A DNA stretch of 64,000 nt from Echinococcus granulosus (lineage: Eukaryota > Platyhelminthes > Cestoda > Cyclophyllidea > Taeniidae): the NCBI RefSeq assembly GCF_000524195.1, contig NW_020170394.1, positions 674,639 to 738,638 of the forward strand. Direction: 5' to 3'. Positions 1-12,207 of this stretch are shown one piece after another. The notes beneath the pieces are model-generated. The model searched no databases. It was not told the DNA's origin and was given only the letters and a program-made list of their open reading frames with translations. A program made the translations under genes and the position numbers. The stretch's first letter is position 1, and every line of letters starts with the position of its first letter.

Positions 1-166
1 AGAGCTCATTAGAACACGTTTCGTTATCCTGCCGCAACAGTTCTCTTTAACAATACTTTGCGAACGTATTCCTTTCCCAAAAAGGTATTGAATACACAAG
101 TAGAAGTATTTTGCAATCTTCCAATTCATCTAATTCTGTTAAATGTCTGATGAAAATGGAGCTTAC

Positions 167-3100
167 ACTTGCGGCCAGAGTGCATACGTTAGTTTCGCGG
201 ATGGCACAAACGAGGGTCTGAAGGTATTCCTTCATGTGCCGATCACAGAGGCGCGAGCCTATGTAGGAGGCCATCTAAAAGCAGCACAATAACCGCGTCA
301 AGCATCAGGGAAGTAGTGAAAAAGTGTACAGCAAACGGGTATTAAAACGTGGGTGAGACTTCGTATGAGTAAACCAACTAACCGTACTTTTACACCCGCA
401 ATTTCCCATATTCAGTAAGCACAAGGAGTTGTAAAATTTGTCCCAAGATTCATTAAGAACAAAGCAATAAGCAAATAAGGAATAATAGTGGAAATCTTCA
501 GATATATAATAGAAGGTAGCATTAAAGTGTTAGGTTTCCTCATATTAAAAGTCACTGCAAAAAACTTGAGCAAAAACAATTCGTTCCATTGTCTGTTTGC
601 ATAAAACACACGAAGGCTTTGAAATCAGTATATTCACATATATTGGCCCTGTGCTCATTGTAACTCATAGTCTAGTAGATGTTACGATGGACGCACTTGT
701 TGTGGGAGTGCAGGGAACACCTGATGCGCTGTCGAATCCAGTTCGTATCTCAAGGGGTCTGTCAAAAGAGCTAGAATGATGATGACCTTCTCGCGGATGC
801 CATCTGCGTGCTCCCGAGTCCTCTGCAGAAGAGCGGGATACGTGCTGAGTGCCAGGCCAGGACATGTGGCTGAAAATGCAGTTTAAGCGCAAAAACTTAA
901 CCTCCTGCCGCAGCCATGGCATCACTTCGTACATCACCAAAATGACTGCTGCAATAGCTGTCGTAAATGGATTGAATTTATAAGCATTGATCAAATAGCA
1001 CTTCACTATGAAGACAATGTTATTTTACGCTAAGAGGATTGAAGTCGAAACCTCCATTCACTATAAAGTGTCTCAAATCGGATGTGGCAGTGAGAGAAAG
1101 CTTGCTTTTAGATGTGCATATATCATCTTGAATACCTCACAATATATACAGCATTCACCCACAACATTGCACACATAAAGCCCACGAGGCTAGCGTGGAC
1201 AAATAAGGTGATCTGAATTAGAAGTAAACTAAACGAAAATACGCGCCTTTTGAAATCCTGCCTATTGAAGGGAATTGCAAGAGAACATCTATGGATGAAG
1301 TGCAGTCAGAGATGGCCGCAGAGAGGAACTGAGAGATAACGGCGTTGGGCCATTTTCGAAGGCACTCAAGAAAGTAGCGAAGACACTCGAAAAAGTAAAT
1401 ATGAGTGATAAAAGTAAAAGAAAAGAGAATAAAGTTGGACACAAAAATCGGTGGTTATTATGTAATTGGCGGAGTGAAAGTAGAGGAAAATTCGCGCATT
1501 GGAAACGTCCTCCGACATAGTAGAAAAAAAGGTAATATTTTGTTCTTTGCTAGAATAAATTTCTAGGAGTTGAGGTTTACGCAATTGAGTAATTCATGAA
1601 GTTCCAGCAATCCTAAAGAGGTACAGTAAGATGGATTTATACTATGCGAAATTTTTCATGCTACTCAAACACACAAAGAAGCCTCTGGATAAGGAGAGCG
1701 CACACTAAGAAGTGATGGTAACATCGTTCGCTCACCAGAATGGTCTGCTCGCCGCGAATAAAATCGGTGTCGCGGGTGAGGCAAAGGAGGGAGGGCACCA
1801 ACTGCAGTAACTTCAGACCCACACCTACGTAGGTGGCTTGTCTAAACAGGAGTCAAACAAAGGCGCTAGAAAATGACAGCCAATTTGATGTGTCGGACGC
1901 ATTCGGTGCCAGTGCTCTATTCCTTTGACAAAATAGTAATTAACACATTTTAAGGATTTTTTCTGGATTGATCGCATGCGCTAAGTGGACAACTAATATA
2001 TAAAGTACGAGATTCAGTGTTTTTAACAGACTTTAACTAGATTTGAGACTCAAAAAAGAACCACCCAAATGTATCAAAAGAATATCGAAGTTATGCTAAA
2101 AATAAATTAATCTACCCCCAACCAGAAAATTCTTCAGAGTAAAGGAACACAAAATCCACCGAAAAATTCTTACTAATTTATAGTAATTAACGGACTCACG
2201 CAGACGGCGGCGGATCCGGAGTGTGTGCTACCTCACTCACAAAGTAGGCATTTACAGTGAAAATGATTCGAAGCAGGGGGTTCTGAGACCAGGATTGCTA
2301 AATTGGGCAAAATTGGAATTCAGCAATAAAGGGTCAAATAACGGTGGTGACGACAGACTGAGAGGGAGGTCAGTGCTACAACTCACGGAAAGGAAGGATT
2401 TCTTTTTCAGCAGTTCAGCTAGAAGCTGAATAAAGAAAGTAGGAATGTTGGTGCGTTCGAAGAAGTCGGTGAGAATAAGAACGTTGCTAAAACGTAAGAG
2501 GGGCGCAATTCAGAAAAAAAAGAGGGCATAAAAAAATAAAAGGATATTAGTGATGAAACTAATAAAACGCCCATGCTTGGGAGGGTACGACTTTTGATGG
2601 ATTGGCAATGGTTATGCAAACATGAGGCAGCGGACTAATTCCCAGCACCGTCACTGTCACCAGGTTACGCCTATGAGGGGGTAAGCTATCCCACTAAGGT
2701 TGTCACCTATTCATTTTCCGAATTTACCAATACCCGCTAGTTAACCACAACTACCCAGCCTCTAATCTGTTGGGCTAAGCCTCCATTCAAGTTATCAGGC
2801 AAATTTACCTCATACATTTTACAACGAAATAATAAATCAAAAATTTCGATACAAAAAATAGCTGTAACTTTTCCCTATACAGGTATACCATCAAATCGTT
2901 AGGGAAGGTTTTAGTGGACAAGAGAAAATAAACAAAATCATTTAACCATCCTAAATTTAAAACAAACAATTATTCCTTCCCAACGTGGCTATCCAAATCG
3001 CTTCAGTTGGGTGAGTCCATAACAGCTGAGTAAGAGATGAGACTCACCACTCGACTGTGATGACATTAGAGACGATTGCAATGATAGCCTCTAGATGTTG

Positions 3101-4946
3101 AGCGGCCTGAGTGGGAGTGGGGGTAGAGAGAGAGGGGGGCAGTTCACCACCGAGAAGGTGGGCCCACCACGTGGCTTTGCCGAGGCTGGCGCAGAGACTG
3201 GTTACAAAGCGGGTGTCGCACATCAGTACGAGATCCCACACCACTCCTGTCCGTGCCACCAGAGCCTCAGGGCTGACCAGTCGGCCTGCCAATGCCTGGG
3301 CGTCGGCCACGCTCGCTGGTCGTCCGCCCTCACGCACACGCCCCAGAGTCTCCCAAAGCTCCAAATCCCGCCGACTCAGGCACCCCAACCACGACACCAG
3401 TGCATCCGACGCTTCCACCGTCGGTCCTCGTGTCGACAGCGATGGCGACGACGGCGGTAGCTAAAGAGGAGTTCTTACCATTAGTGTTTTTTATACTCTA
3501 TCTATTCGTTAATTGCTGTGTTTACAAATGCCACACAGTTCGTTTAATAATAAAACCGTAGCCTCAGGAAAAGTAAAAAAGCACATGTTTTTAAAACCAG
3601 CCGTTATGACATTGTGTATAAAGAAATGCAAGTCCACTCACAGCAACCCTGTTTTTAGTCGCAGTTAGAGTGGCCTGACGACTGATTAAAGGTTTTGATG
3701 TAGCGGAGGGAGCAATCTCTGGGCGCGCCGCAGCAGAATCCCTCGAGAGAGTGCGAAGTATTCGACTACTCATGGGTCGCGCCTTCATTTGGGTCTGCCT
3801 CTCTTTTTCAAGCGATTGACTGGCTGTCAGGGGCTGCGTAAATGGACTTTTCAACTGTTTGGTGATTGGAGAAACTGAAGGAAACAAAATTAAGGCCATA
3901 AACGATATTTCACCGAATGCGAAACATGTGAAGTTCAAGTAATATTGATGGAGTTTAAGAGATATTACAGAGCATGAATGATGACGAATTCGGTCTATCA
4001 ATTTGCTGATTTTATGATTGTTGTAATCCTGATCTCACGAATATGAATAACAACAGCAGAGATAAAAACCTAGAAGAATTCCTATACCATCAACAAGATC
4101 CGCGACAAATGGATGTGAGAGAAGATCAGGCCATTGAAGTCGCCGCTTGGAATCCTTTTCCAACAAACCAGCTAGGAAACTCTTGAACATAGGAGACATC
4201 TTATCAGTCCACTTGACCTTGTTAGTGGTAATCATCTTGACAAGTTGAATAATGCTATTGGTGTAAAATGGAGGAGTACCGACAGCCAGCTCATAGAGGA
4301 TGCAGCCGAGAGCCCAAAGGTCGGCGGTGTGATCGTAGGGCCGTTCCTCGACAATCTCTGGGGCCATATATAGCGGCGTGCCCTTGATCGAGGTGAGCAC
4401 GAGGGTGTTGAAGCTCATCGCTCGGGCAAAACCAAAGTCACATAATTTCACCACTCCCCCATGCCCGAGAAGGATGTTCTGTGGCTTCATATCCCTGTGG
4501 AGAATACGATTCGCATGGAGGTAGTATAAGGCCGACACCAATTGTGCAGCTATTGATTGAATCTATAAAGCGCCTCTGTAAAAGATAGAAAGCGTGAACT
4601 AACCACATTCTCAGGGAGGCATCTGTCATCCTCGAGAATTTGAAAAAGGTCTCCCTCGGCATACTCCGTAACGGCGACCATTTCTTTTGGCGTCTCGAAG
4701 GCATCGACGATGGCAATTATATTGGGATGGTTCAAAGACTTCATAATTTCAATCTCCTTTTTCAAGTTTTGAAAGGCCCTATCACTTTTGTCCGATTTGG
4801 ATATGAACTTAAGGGCTACAGTCTAAAAAAATTAAAATGCACAGAAATAAGTGGATTCCTACCCGTCCAGTATAGCGTTTACGACCTCGGTGAACGCGTC
4901 CAAATGAACCCTCACCTATGCATTCAAGAACGTGATATCGGTCCAT
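167..4946 (-). CDS. STK36: STK36/Fused-like serine/threonine kinase (partial at left edge)
   Basis: Fused-family kinase, linked in animals to Hedgehog signalling and motile-cilium central-pair assembly. The kinase domain is read from 4946-4863, 4822-4604 and 4562-4088, all in phase. It has the glycine loop GEGSFGRV (residues 11-18), VALKF with the ATP-binding Lys33, HRDMKPQN with catalytic Asp125, DFGFAR with Asp143 and GTPLYMAPE, so it should be active. The stretch [20 protein letters not shown] is typical of Fused. Further exons are 3874-3642 and 3460-3048, a weak 36-nt exon 2235-2200, then 1841-1736, 1005-902, 869-721 and 274-167, which encode helical, armadillo-like C-terminal sequence. 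Phases do not join between 1736 and 1005 or between 902 and 869, so exons are missing or wrong there. The last exon ends in a donor (GTAAGC), so the gene probably continues beyond the window. The first two introns are 40 and 41 nt. Confidence 0.85.
4088..4946 (-). other. STK36: STK36 protein kinase domain exons 1-3
   Basis: Three exons (84, 219 and 475 nt) give about 259 codons holding the whole kinase fold. The start ATG at 4946-4944 is chosen because [18 protein letters not shown] aligns with the known start of Fused kinases, five residues before the glycine-rich loop. Exon 1 ends in CGG before GTAGGA; exon 2 begins ACTGTAGCC after TTAG. Exon 3 ends one base into a codon before GTATAG, matched by the next exon at 3874. 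Confidence 0.9.
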
Positions 4947-6641
4947 GGATAGCAAATGGTCCGTTACAGCGATCCTTCACAAATCCTAATCAATGGCAAA
5001 TAAAGAAGTAATGCCTAAATCAAAGTCAAAAATAAAAACAAATTAAAGAATAACCGCGGATATTTCAGAAGGCAGTTCAATTTAAAAAACGACGAAGCTC
5101 GGGTTTGTAGTTCACAAAAAATAGTTGCACAACATTAAAGCAGGAATCCAGGAAAAAAACAAAACAGGGCAGCCAAAATGCCCCAAAATGAAGGTGCAAA
5201 GCTACTTTCAAATGACCATGAATATAACTAGTAAAAAACGGAAAAACAGGCAGGCTTGCACAAAAGCTAAAGAAGGCAGATAAGAGGATAGGTAAAAAAT
5301 CACCACACAAACAACTCAGTCAATTGCAAAGGCAAGAAAAACTTCGAAAGTGCTCAACTACCCGTTATCATACAAAGTCCAGCCCCAATTTGGCAGGTAT
5401 CGCCACCTAAATATCTCGAAAGAACCAGCACATTGTTGGGTGGTAATAACAAAAAGTTAAGCGGGTAAAATTTGGAAAAGAACCAGAAGAAAGTTGAGTG
5501 AGAAAGTTATGATTAAAAAGAACTACTGATAAAATGGTTAAGGAGCTGAAAGGTGGGATATGAGTCAGTGCATCAATTAGATTTCCTGCACATTGCACAG
5601 ATTCATAAACCAGAAAATCTATTACCATAAGACAAACACGCGGACAGAGCCTACATCTTAGTTAGGGTGGCGTCATTGAAAGTATGAGAAAGCAAGCTTT
5701 GGTCATTTGTAAAAACTCTATGATGCTACAGCATAGGATGTCTTCCCTAACCAGGCTCACCAATCCACAAAACAAAACATTAGGCAGGGGAGAGAAGCAG
5801 TAAAAAATGGCAGGTAAGCGTTCTAGATAAAATTATTTCTCAGCCAAATTATAGAGGAGTTTTGGTGTTCAGTACAGCCCTTCCTAATTAGACACCAAAA
5901 CCACTTTATTGTCAATAAAAAGTAACGCCTTTTGTTTGTTAAACTCTGCATTACCATTGTAGTGCAATAACCTTATATTTGGGTTGAGTACAAGCACGCA
6001 AACTTCTGATTTCAAGGTTTATGTTTACGTTCCTCAGCTCAACATTATGTTTCTTTTTGAAAATATTTTTTGTCGAGTTTGCATGGCTGTAATGGGACAA
6101 AAGTTTAACCCTCAATTTTGGTAAAGAGCTGGTTTTGGCTTGGCCATTGTATCACTACTGGTGAGCTGGCCTTCGGGCCATGCAGTCGTCCAGATACCTT
6201 CTGCGTGTCGGATGTGTGCATTCTGCTTGAGCGTTATTTTTCGCCCTTGGAGAAGTCTTAGAACTTTACATAGCTATATTAAAGCCTTTGGGAACTTTGC
6301 TAATGGTAAGATAAGTGAACTAACCATATATAGTTACAATAGACGTGTGTCTGTTAAAGAGATACCGCATGCTTTAAAATGTAACATTCTTAATTTATGT
6401 ACAGGGACAACAATTTTTTACTTAGGTTTGGGTTATTTTAGTGCTGACATGGAAAATTTTACGTCTGCACTAGTATGATTCATTGATACCTTAAAAAACA
6501 TCGTATTTGAATTCAGTAAAAACTATTGTTGTCGGTAAGCACCACCTTTATGTAGGTTGTGCAAAACAATTGATATCTTTCTTTAAAGGACTTCGTTTGT
6601 TTGGTTCAATCACTTATTTACGCTTTGTATGAGGCCCAATT
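4947..6641. other. Intergenic region between divergent STK36 and the S28 peptidase
   Basis: About 1.7 kb between two start codons facing away from each other, so it should contain both promoters. It is AT-rich. The open frames here, for example 6140-6478 on the plus strand, have irregular composition and no recognisable domain, and I treat them as chance. I saw no clear TATA box, repeat array or RNA gene. Confidence 0.5.
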
Positions 6642-9600
6642 ATGTTTTCGTGTCGTATTTTGTGGTGCTTTCTACTAATCTTTTTGAACATTTATGCATC
6701 TGTGGGTATTTTATCCCACAGAATATTTTTAGAGAAAAGCGCACGCTCTTTATACCCGTATGAGAGGAGGAACTTTACTGAATTCGTACAAGATTTGCAG
6801 CTAATCATATTCATTTAAGGTCGACCATTTTTCGTTTGCACCTTCTCAAGAATTTAATCTAACATATTTGATATCAACGGAAGAATGGAAACCTGGTGGG
6901 CCAATATTGTTTTATACTGGGAATGAGGGCTTAATTGATCACTTTGCACAAAACACGGTGGGTCATTTATTCTTATTCATTTCAGGGATTCATGTTTGAA
7001 CTGGCCAAAATATTGTCCGGCGCTGTTATTTTTGCTGAACACCGCTATTACGGCACATCTTTGCCATTTGGTAGCCGCTCTTTTTTGGTAAGATTTGCTT
7101 TGTAGTATATTGTTCATTTGGTTGCATTTTAGTCTCGATGCTTTTTTTATAATATCAAACCTGTTTTAGATTTTGGACCTTTTAAATTAGAGGTTTATAC
7201 CGTGGATGCATGTTTTGTTGTCTGTGTACTCACCACTCTTCCGTTACTACGTCTTTCCATTTCTTAACTTCATCTTCCAAATTAGTGTGTTTTTCCTACT
7301 TTTCTTTGATAATTCTAGTCGATTTTAGGAGTTACGAGTAAGCGCTCGTTTATTTGTATCATGTGCTTGATCACAAATTCTTTATTACATCAATCCTGAG
7401 TGTTCCATTTCAGCGGTCCGCCTTTTGGGCTACGCATTTGTCTTTGACCCTTTTTTTATTAGGACCGCAATCATTTCGGTTTCTTGACTGCGGAGCAGGC
7501 ACTGGCAGATTACGCCAAATTCATATCGGATTTCAAATGTGCAAATCGCCAATTCAGCAACTCACCCGTTATTTCATTTGGTGGGTCGTATGGGGGCATG
7601 TTGACAGCGTGGTTTCGGCAGGCTTATCCCAATATCGTTGCGGGGTACGTCTTTTCGCCACTCAAACTGCCTACACATCGTCTTTCCTGATGGTTGGTTT
7701 GCGAAAATTTACTGATGCTGTTTTATTCTATTGAAGAGGTCTGGCATCATCTGCACCCATATGGCTTTTTCCGGGGATGGCCGATTGTCGTGGCTTTTAT
7801 CAAGTCACTACAAGGGCCTACAGACAGGCTGGGGGTGATACTTGTATCTCGACTATTCGCGAGGTTTGGTCACTCATGGATGATATTGCTGCGGAACGTA
7901 AGGCACAGTTTAACCATTCAGCTGTGATTGTCCTTATTCGGTTGGATTTCTCTACTAGCAGGTGGTTTGGCTAGTCTATCGGGTCTTTTTAAAACGTGCA
8001 GGCCTTTTCCGAACGGAGACTTCATTTACGAGTTTACAAAAGACTATTTGATTACTCTGGCAATGGCTAACTATCCCTACAGTGCTTCTTTTCTTGGTAA
8101 CCTTCCCGCGTGGCCTGTGAAGGTATGCAGTTTTCGAATTTCCTACGTAGAATACATTCGATCCAGTGTTCATCCGAAATCACACCAACTAAACAGTACT
8201 TTTGAAGGGCTGAATGCCAATCTTCTTTAGCCAAAACTGTGCAACAGTAATGGTAGTTTTCCCGTACAGTAATGGTATGAAATCACACAGTGCACTCATG
8301 ATGGCTCAAATGAACTTTCATGTTTATAAACTGTTTATTATTTCGTATGAGCAACAAAATCCAGCGCGACATTATCAGCGTGAAATTAGAGCCTCTAATA
8401 AACTACACATTTTTTTATTGTACTACAGGGAAGGATTTGATGTTACGAATCAGGTAAAATATTTGAGCATATCGAAACCAAGTTGCATTAGCGTGCGTTC
8501 ATTATATTAATCATTACGAGTCTATAAATTTTCAATTAGGAATTTTGTAAGGCCATGGTGGACTGTCGGACCAGGGGGAAGATGGTACCACAGGTGGAGA
8601 AGTTTGCATGTGCCTTCTTTTCTATTTATAATTATCGGCAGGAAGAAAATTGCCTATCGTTTGATGGTAACTCCACAAACCTTGATGCCAAGGGCTGGGA
8701 ACTGCAGGTACTTCAATTTTACATTGACAGCTCTTATCAGGGTTCCCGCGGTATGCAAGAAGTCTAGAAATTAATTTATTTAGGCCTCAAAATCACGATT
8801 TAAAGCCTGTTTTCAATTCTTCTCAAAAAGACACTACAACACTCTCTACTTTTTAACAAATTAACAAATCCAAATGCAAAATACCTACGAATTCAACTTG
8901 TGCTCATTTTCCATCGTTGCAACCACATAATTATCCCCAAGAGGTCACAAATTGGACATCAACTAGCGTTTTTTTGTCACTCTGTAGACATGTATGGAAA
9001 TGACAAATCCAATATGCTCTGACGGCAAATCCGACATGTTCAAGCCATCTACGTGGGATCCAATTGAATTTTCCAATGCCTGCCAAAGGAAATTTGGTGT
9101 GAGACCACGTATGGGTTGGGCTGGTGTCCAGTGGTGGGCCAAGAATCTCTATACTGTCACCAGGCTAATCTTTAGGTTTGTTGCTTCTCACATCTCAAAC
9201 TCATGTTAGAACTGTTTACCTGGACTTGTTTCTATATTCACTAGCACAGTCCTTAAAATTGACATCTCCATGCAGGAGAATGTGTTAATTCTGAAATTTG
9301 AGGAAATGGTTCACAAATTGTATTTGAAGTCATATCCCTCATTGGTATCAAGATTTTCATTCCCAAGTGTTAGGAGAAAGAGTAAAGTCCTTCAAGCGAA
9401 TAAGACAACCCTTCTGTTCGCTCGTTGATTTTCCAATGAAGTGACGCACATCGTCAAAGCCGTTCCAGTAAAACCGTAAAGTGCGGAAGATTGGTGAAAA
9501 GTGCCCCTCTCCCACATACACACCAATTGTGCTCTTTTTGATGCTCTCATTTAAAGCGAGATGCTATTTTTACCACCATCCCATTCACGCCTCCATGTTG

Positions 9601-9835
9601 CAGCAACGGAGACCTCGACCCTTGGTCGGCGTTCGGGGTGTTGGAGAAAGAGTTAGTGCCGGGTGCAACGGTGGTACGCATCGCCTCGGGTGCGCACCAC
9701 CTCGACCTGCGTGGAAGCCACCCTAACGACACTGCGGAAGTGCGAGCTGCCCGCAGCCTCATCACCAACCACATCAACTCCTGGATCAATGCGTGGCACC
9801 GCGAGGCGCATCCTCTGTACTGCCTCGATTTCTAA
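6642..9835 (+). CDS. PRCP: S28-family serine carboxypeptidase (lysosomal Pro-X carboxypeptidase-like)
   Basis: Secreted or lysosomal peptidase of family S28, which removes residues after proline (PRCP) or N-terminal dipeptides (DPP7). Nine exons join in phase to 501 aa, close to the usual 490-500: 6642-6785, 6820-6957, 6986-7087, 7463-7644, 7737-7940, 7975-8122, 8540-8707, 8988-9175, 9604-9835. The start is the first ATG before a hydrophobic signal peptide (FSCRILWCFLLIFLNIYA). The nucleophile Ser170 lies in GGSYGGML; Asp430 is in DLDPW and the catalytic His is 456 or 457 in GAHHLDLR, so the triad is complete. EHRYYGTSLPFG and LASSAPIW are family hallmarks, and the latter favours PRCP over DPP7. 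Introns of 34, 28 and 34 nt occur. The gene converges on PAXIP1. Confidence 0.92.
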
Positions 9836-10985
9836 TCTCTCCTCTTCATCTTAAAATTCCATTGTGTTGACTTCAGTTCAGTTTATCATCTTTGAAGTTT
9901 CGAATTACATTTATGAGTACTATGAAAAGACCTCTTTTGCTGCATCTACTGAGCTTAATAAAGAACTACCTGATGCGAATACATTTACAATCGGTACTGT
10001 AAAGTAATTTCCGGCATCAAATACTCACAAAGGTCAGGAGGTAACTTTTGTTGAGAACCCGTACTAATATAAGACAGCCATAAGCGGTAGTTAATGCAAT
10101 TCAAACAGCGAAGCAGTGACCAGTGCGCGTTTTTCTTGTACCATGTGTACAATCGGAATGGCCGATTGATGGTTCAAATAAATGACTGGATGTCAATAAT
10201 CCAGGTGTACGCGGCTCCAGAATCATATTTGCTTCCCAAAAGGTAGAGGGGGGATACCGTAAAAATCAATGGTACGTTGAAAAAGTTGCAAGTTCTAGTA
10301 GTGCGTTGTCAACGGACTAACGCAAAGCGGCTCCACGGCAGCTGTACACCAGTCTTACCTGCACCAAATATCTTTCCAACTCGTGTAGATTTACAGCTTT
10401 AACAGTGCTATGCGTTCACCTAAGAAATGAACGTTCACAAGGCAAAAGATAGCAGATATCTGCATTAAATATGGCAATTCCAAAACCAAAGATCCCATGG
10501 AAAGGCACGATTCTATTATCTGAAATACTGGTCATTCTATTCATCGCTCTGCCGTAGAGCGGCAACCGGCAAGCGGTTCCATGTGATCACACGTCGTAAG
10601 TTGCAATAGGTTTAACGTGTTACTTTTTGTTAGATTGTACAATCTGAACCGGCCCTTATAAAGACCCTGCAGTTATGAGGTTAGTCAGTTAACAACCGGG
10701 GATATGCTACTCCTACAAAAAGAACGTCGCTATAGGTACAAGGGCAGCTTTCCTTGTTACGATTTCCTAAAGAAACCAATTTACATTAAAAAACACGAAA
10801 TCACAATACAAAATTTAGTTCAGTGCAAGGGACGAAATGCCACGTAATGCGAGATTTCTTCTGTCGGCAACACTTGATAATTATTCTTCTCGTATCTAAA
10901 ACTGAGAAAAAATAAGACTCAGATGCACTTCTAGTAGAGTTCACGACTTTGGAATGCAAAACTATCGTAACGAAATAAATTATTG
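9836..10985. other. Intergenic region between convergent S28 peptidase and PAXIP1
   Basis: About 1.15 kb between the two stop codons. It contains the peptidase polyadenylation signal and presumably both 3' UTRs. I found no coding exon and no RNA gene. No clear polyadenylation signal for PAXIP1 was spotted on the minus strand, so its last exon could also splice onward here. Confidence 0.45.
9957..9962 (+). promoter_or_regulatory. Polyadenylation signal AATAAA, S28 peptidase
   Basis: An AATAAA hexamer lies 122 nt after the stop codon of the peptidase gene in AT-rich sequence, a normal distance for an animal 3' UTR. It is the only canonical signal I noticed close behind the stop. Confidence 0.5.
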
Positions 10986-12207
10986 TTAAAAACTGAACTC
11001 CAAGTTAACGAATGAAACTGTAACGGAGTGGAATGTAAGGGAAATAATGAGAAACCCCACGGAAGAACTGACCATTTCCGAAGAGGGAGGTTGTGGTGTT
11101 GGCGTTTGGTGCTGTTGTGGTAGGCGATGTGGAGTGCAATTCACCTGACTCCGACCAAGGGCAACAGCAGCAGTGACGAGGGCTCCGCTGTCAGCGATCA
11201 GCGTAGGGTTATTGGTAGTCGTGGTGAGGGCGGCAGTGGCTGAGGCGACGACGTGTGCGTCAGCAGCAGCAACGCGAGCTGCGTTGAGGCCCTCATCACT
11301 AACATGGACGCCGGGCTCACCGCCAGTCACCACCACCGCTGAGATACCCTCGGGTAGATGAAGCGTCAGTGGCTCCTCCTGACCCACTGTCGACGCAGTG
11401 ATACCAGCAGCAGCGGTAGCAGCAGTCGCGGCCATGCCAACCGCAGAGGAGGCAGAGACAGATACAAGGGCTCGAGGGGCTGAGGAAATAGTGGAGCCGG
11501 ATGAGATGTAGTACATTACCGAAGACTGCTGATTCTCCGCACCTGAAACAAGGAGTACGCAGGATGGTGCAGGCGGAGGTGAAGGCGGAGGACGCATGTA
11601 GACAGCTGCTTGGGAAGGAGGCGCCACCGCCACCTCAGGTTGACTGCGAGCAACGGCGTTGCGTACGGGGACTGGGGCGTTATTGTTGGCCACCGAGATA
11701 GCTGCTTGCAATTCGGCAAACTGTATGCTCACCAATTGAATTTGATAAGAATCAAAGTCGAGCTCCTGGCGTAGCACCCCACTCAAGATGAATTCTTCGT
11801 GGTGAACCGCTGATAAAATCGGATCAGAAAAGTTCTTAATCAAGCGACGGTATGAAGTGTGGACATCAACAGAACGGTAAATCCACCTCGGTTGCCTGTT
11901 TTAGTGCGCATGAGGTAGGAGGCCACGTGAGAGTCCTCCTCGTGGCAAATAATAACCTGCCGCGGGATGGGTAGGAGGGCCATTTTCTGCGTGGGACGGC
12001 GTTCGCGGATTCGACCGCCACAGGCTCGCACGAGCTGCTCGCAGACTTCACGATGATGCGCCATTGGGGAAAACCAGAACTCCAGATCTGCAAACAGACC
12101 CGGTCCGTCCAAAAGACGTCGCTCGTGTGCAATGCGGAAGGAGTTAGCCAGTCGAAAGCCAAGGTTCTCCTCTGCCTCGGCGTCCTCAATAAGCCAGTCG
12201 ATTTCCG
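10986..12207 (-). other. PAXIP1: PAXIP1 BRCT6 and Ala/Ser/Pro-rich C-terminal extension
   Basis: Exons 12207-11887 and 11809-10986. The first begins AEIDWLIEDAEAEENL, aligning with the start of BRCT6 in PTIP. The second begins with EEFILSGVLRQELDFDSYQ, matching the last conserved residues of vertebrate PTIP, which ends there. Here the frame runs on for about 245 more residues, rich in Ala, Ser, Val, Thr and Pro, before a stop. A possible donor GTGAATT near 11144 could shorten the tail and join it to an unseen exon. Confidence 0.65.

Noticed and set aside
3095..3561. Overlapping plus-strand ORFs opposite STK36 exon 5
   Set aside because: Antisense shadows of GC-rich coding sequence: the minus strand has splice sites and continuous phase, and the plus frames have skewed composition and no domain.
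6140..6478. 112-codon plus ORF upstream of the S28 peptidase
   Set aside because: No splice link to the next gene, no motif and irregular composition; probably chance or a repeat remnant.
8214..8510. Plus ORF between peptidase exons, including a short stretch EGFDVTNQ with splice-like ends
   Set aside because: Joining 8122 directly to 8540 is in phase and gives the family sequence PVK-EFCKAM; adding this piece does not match S28 peptidases.
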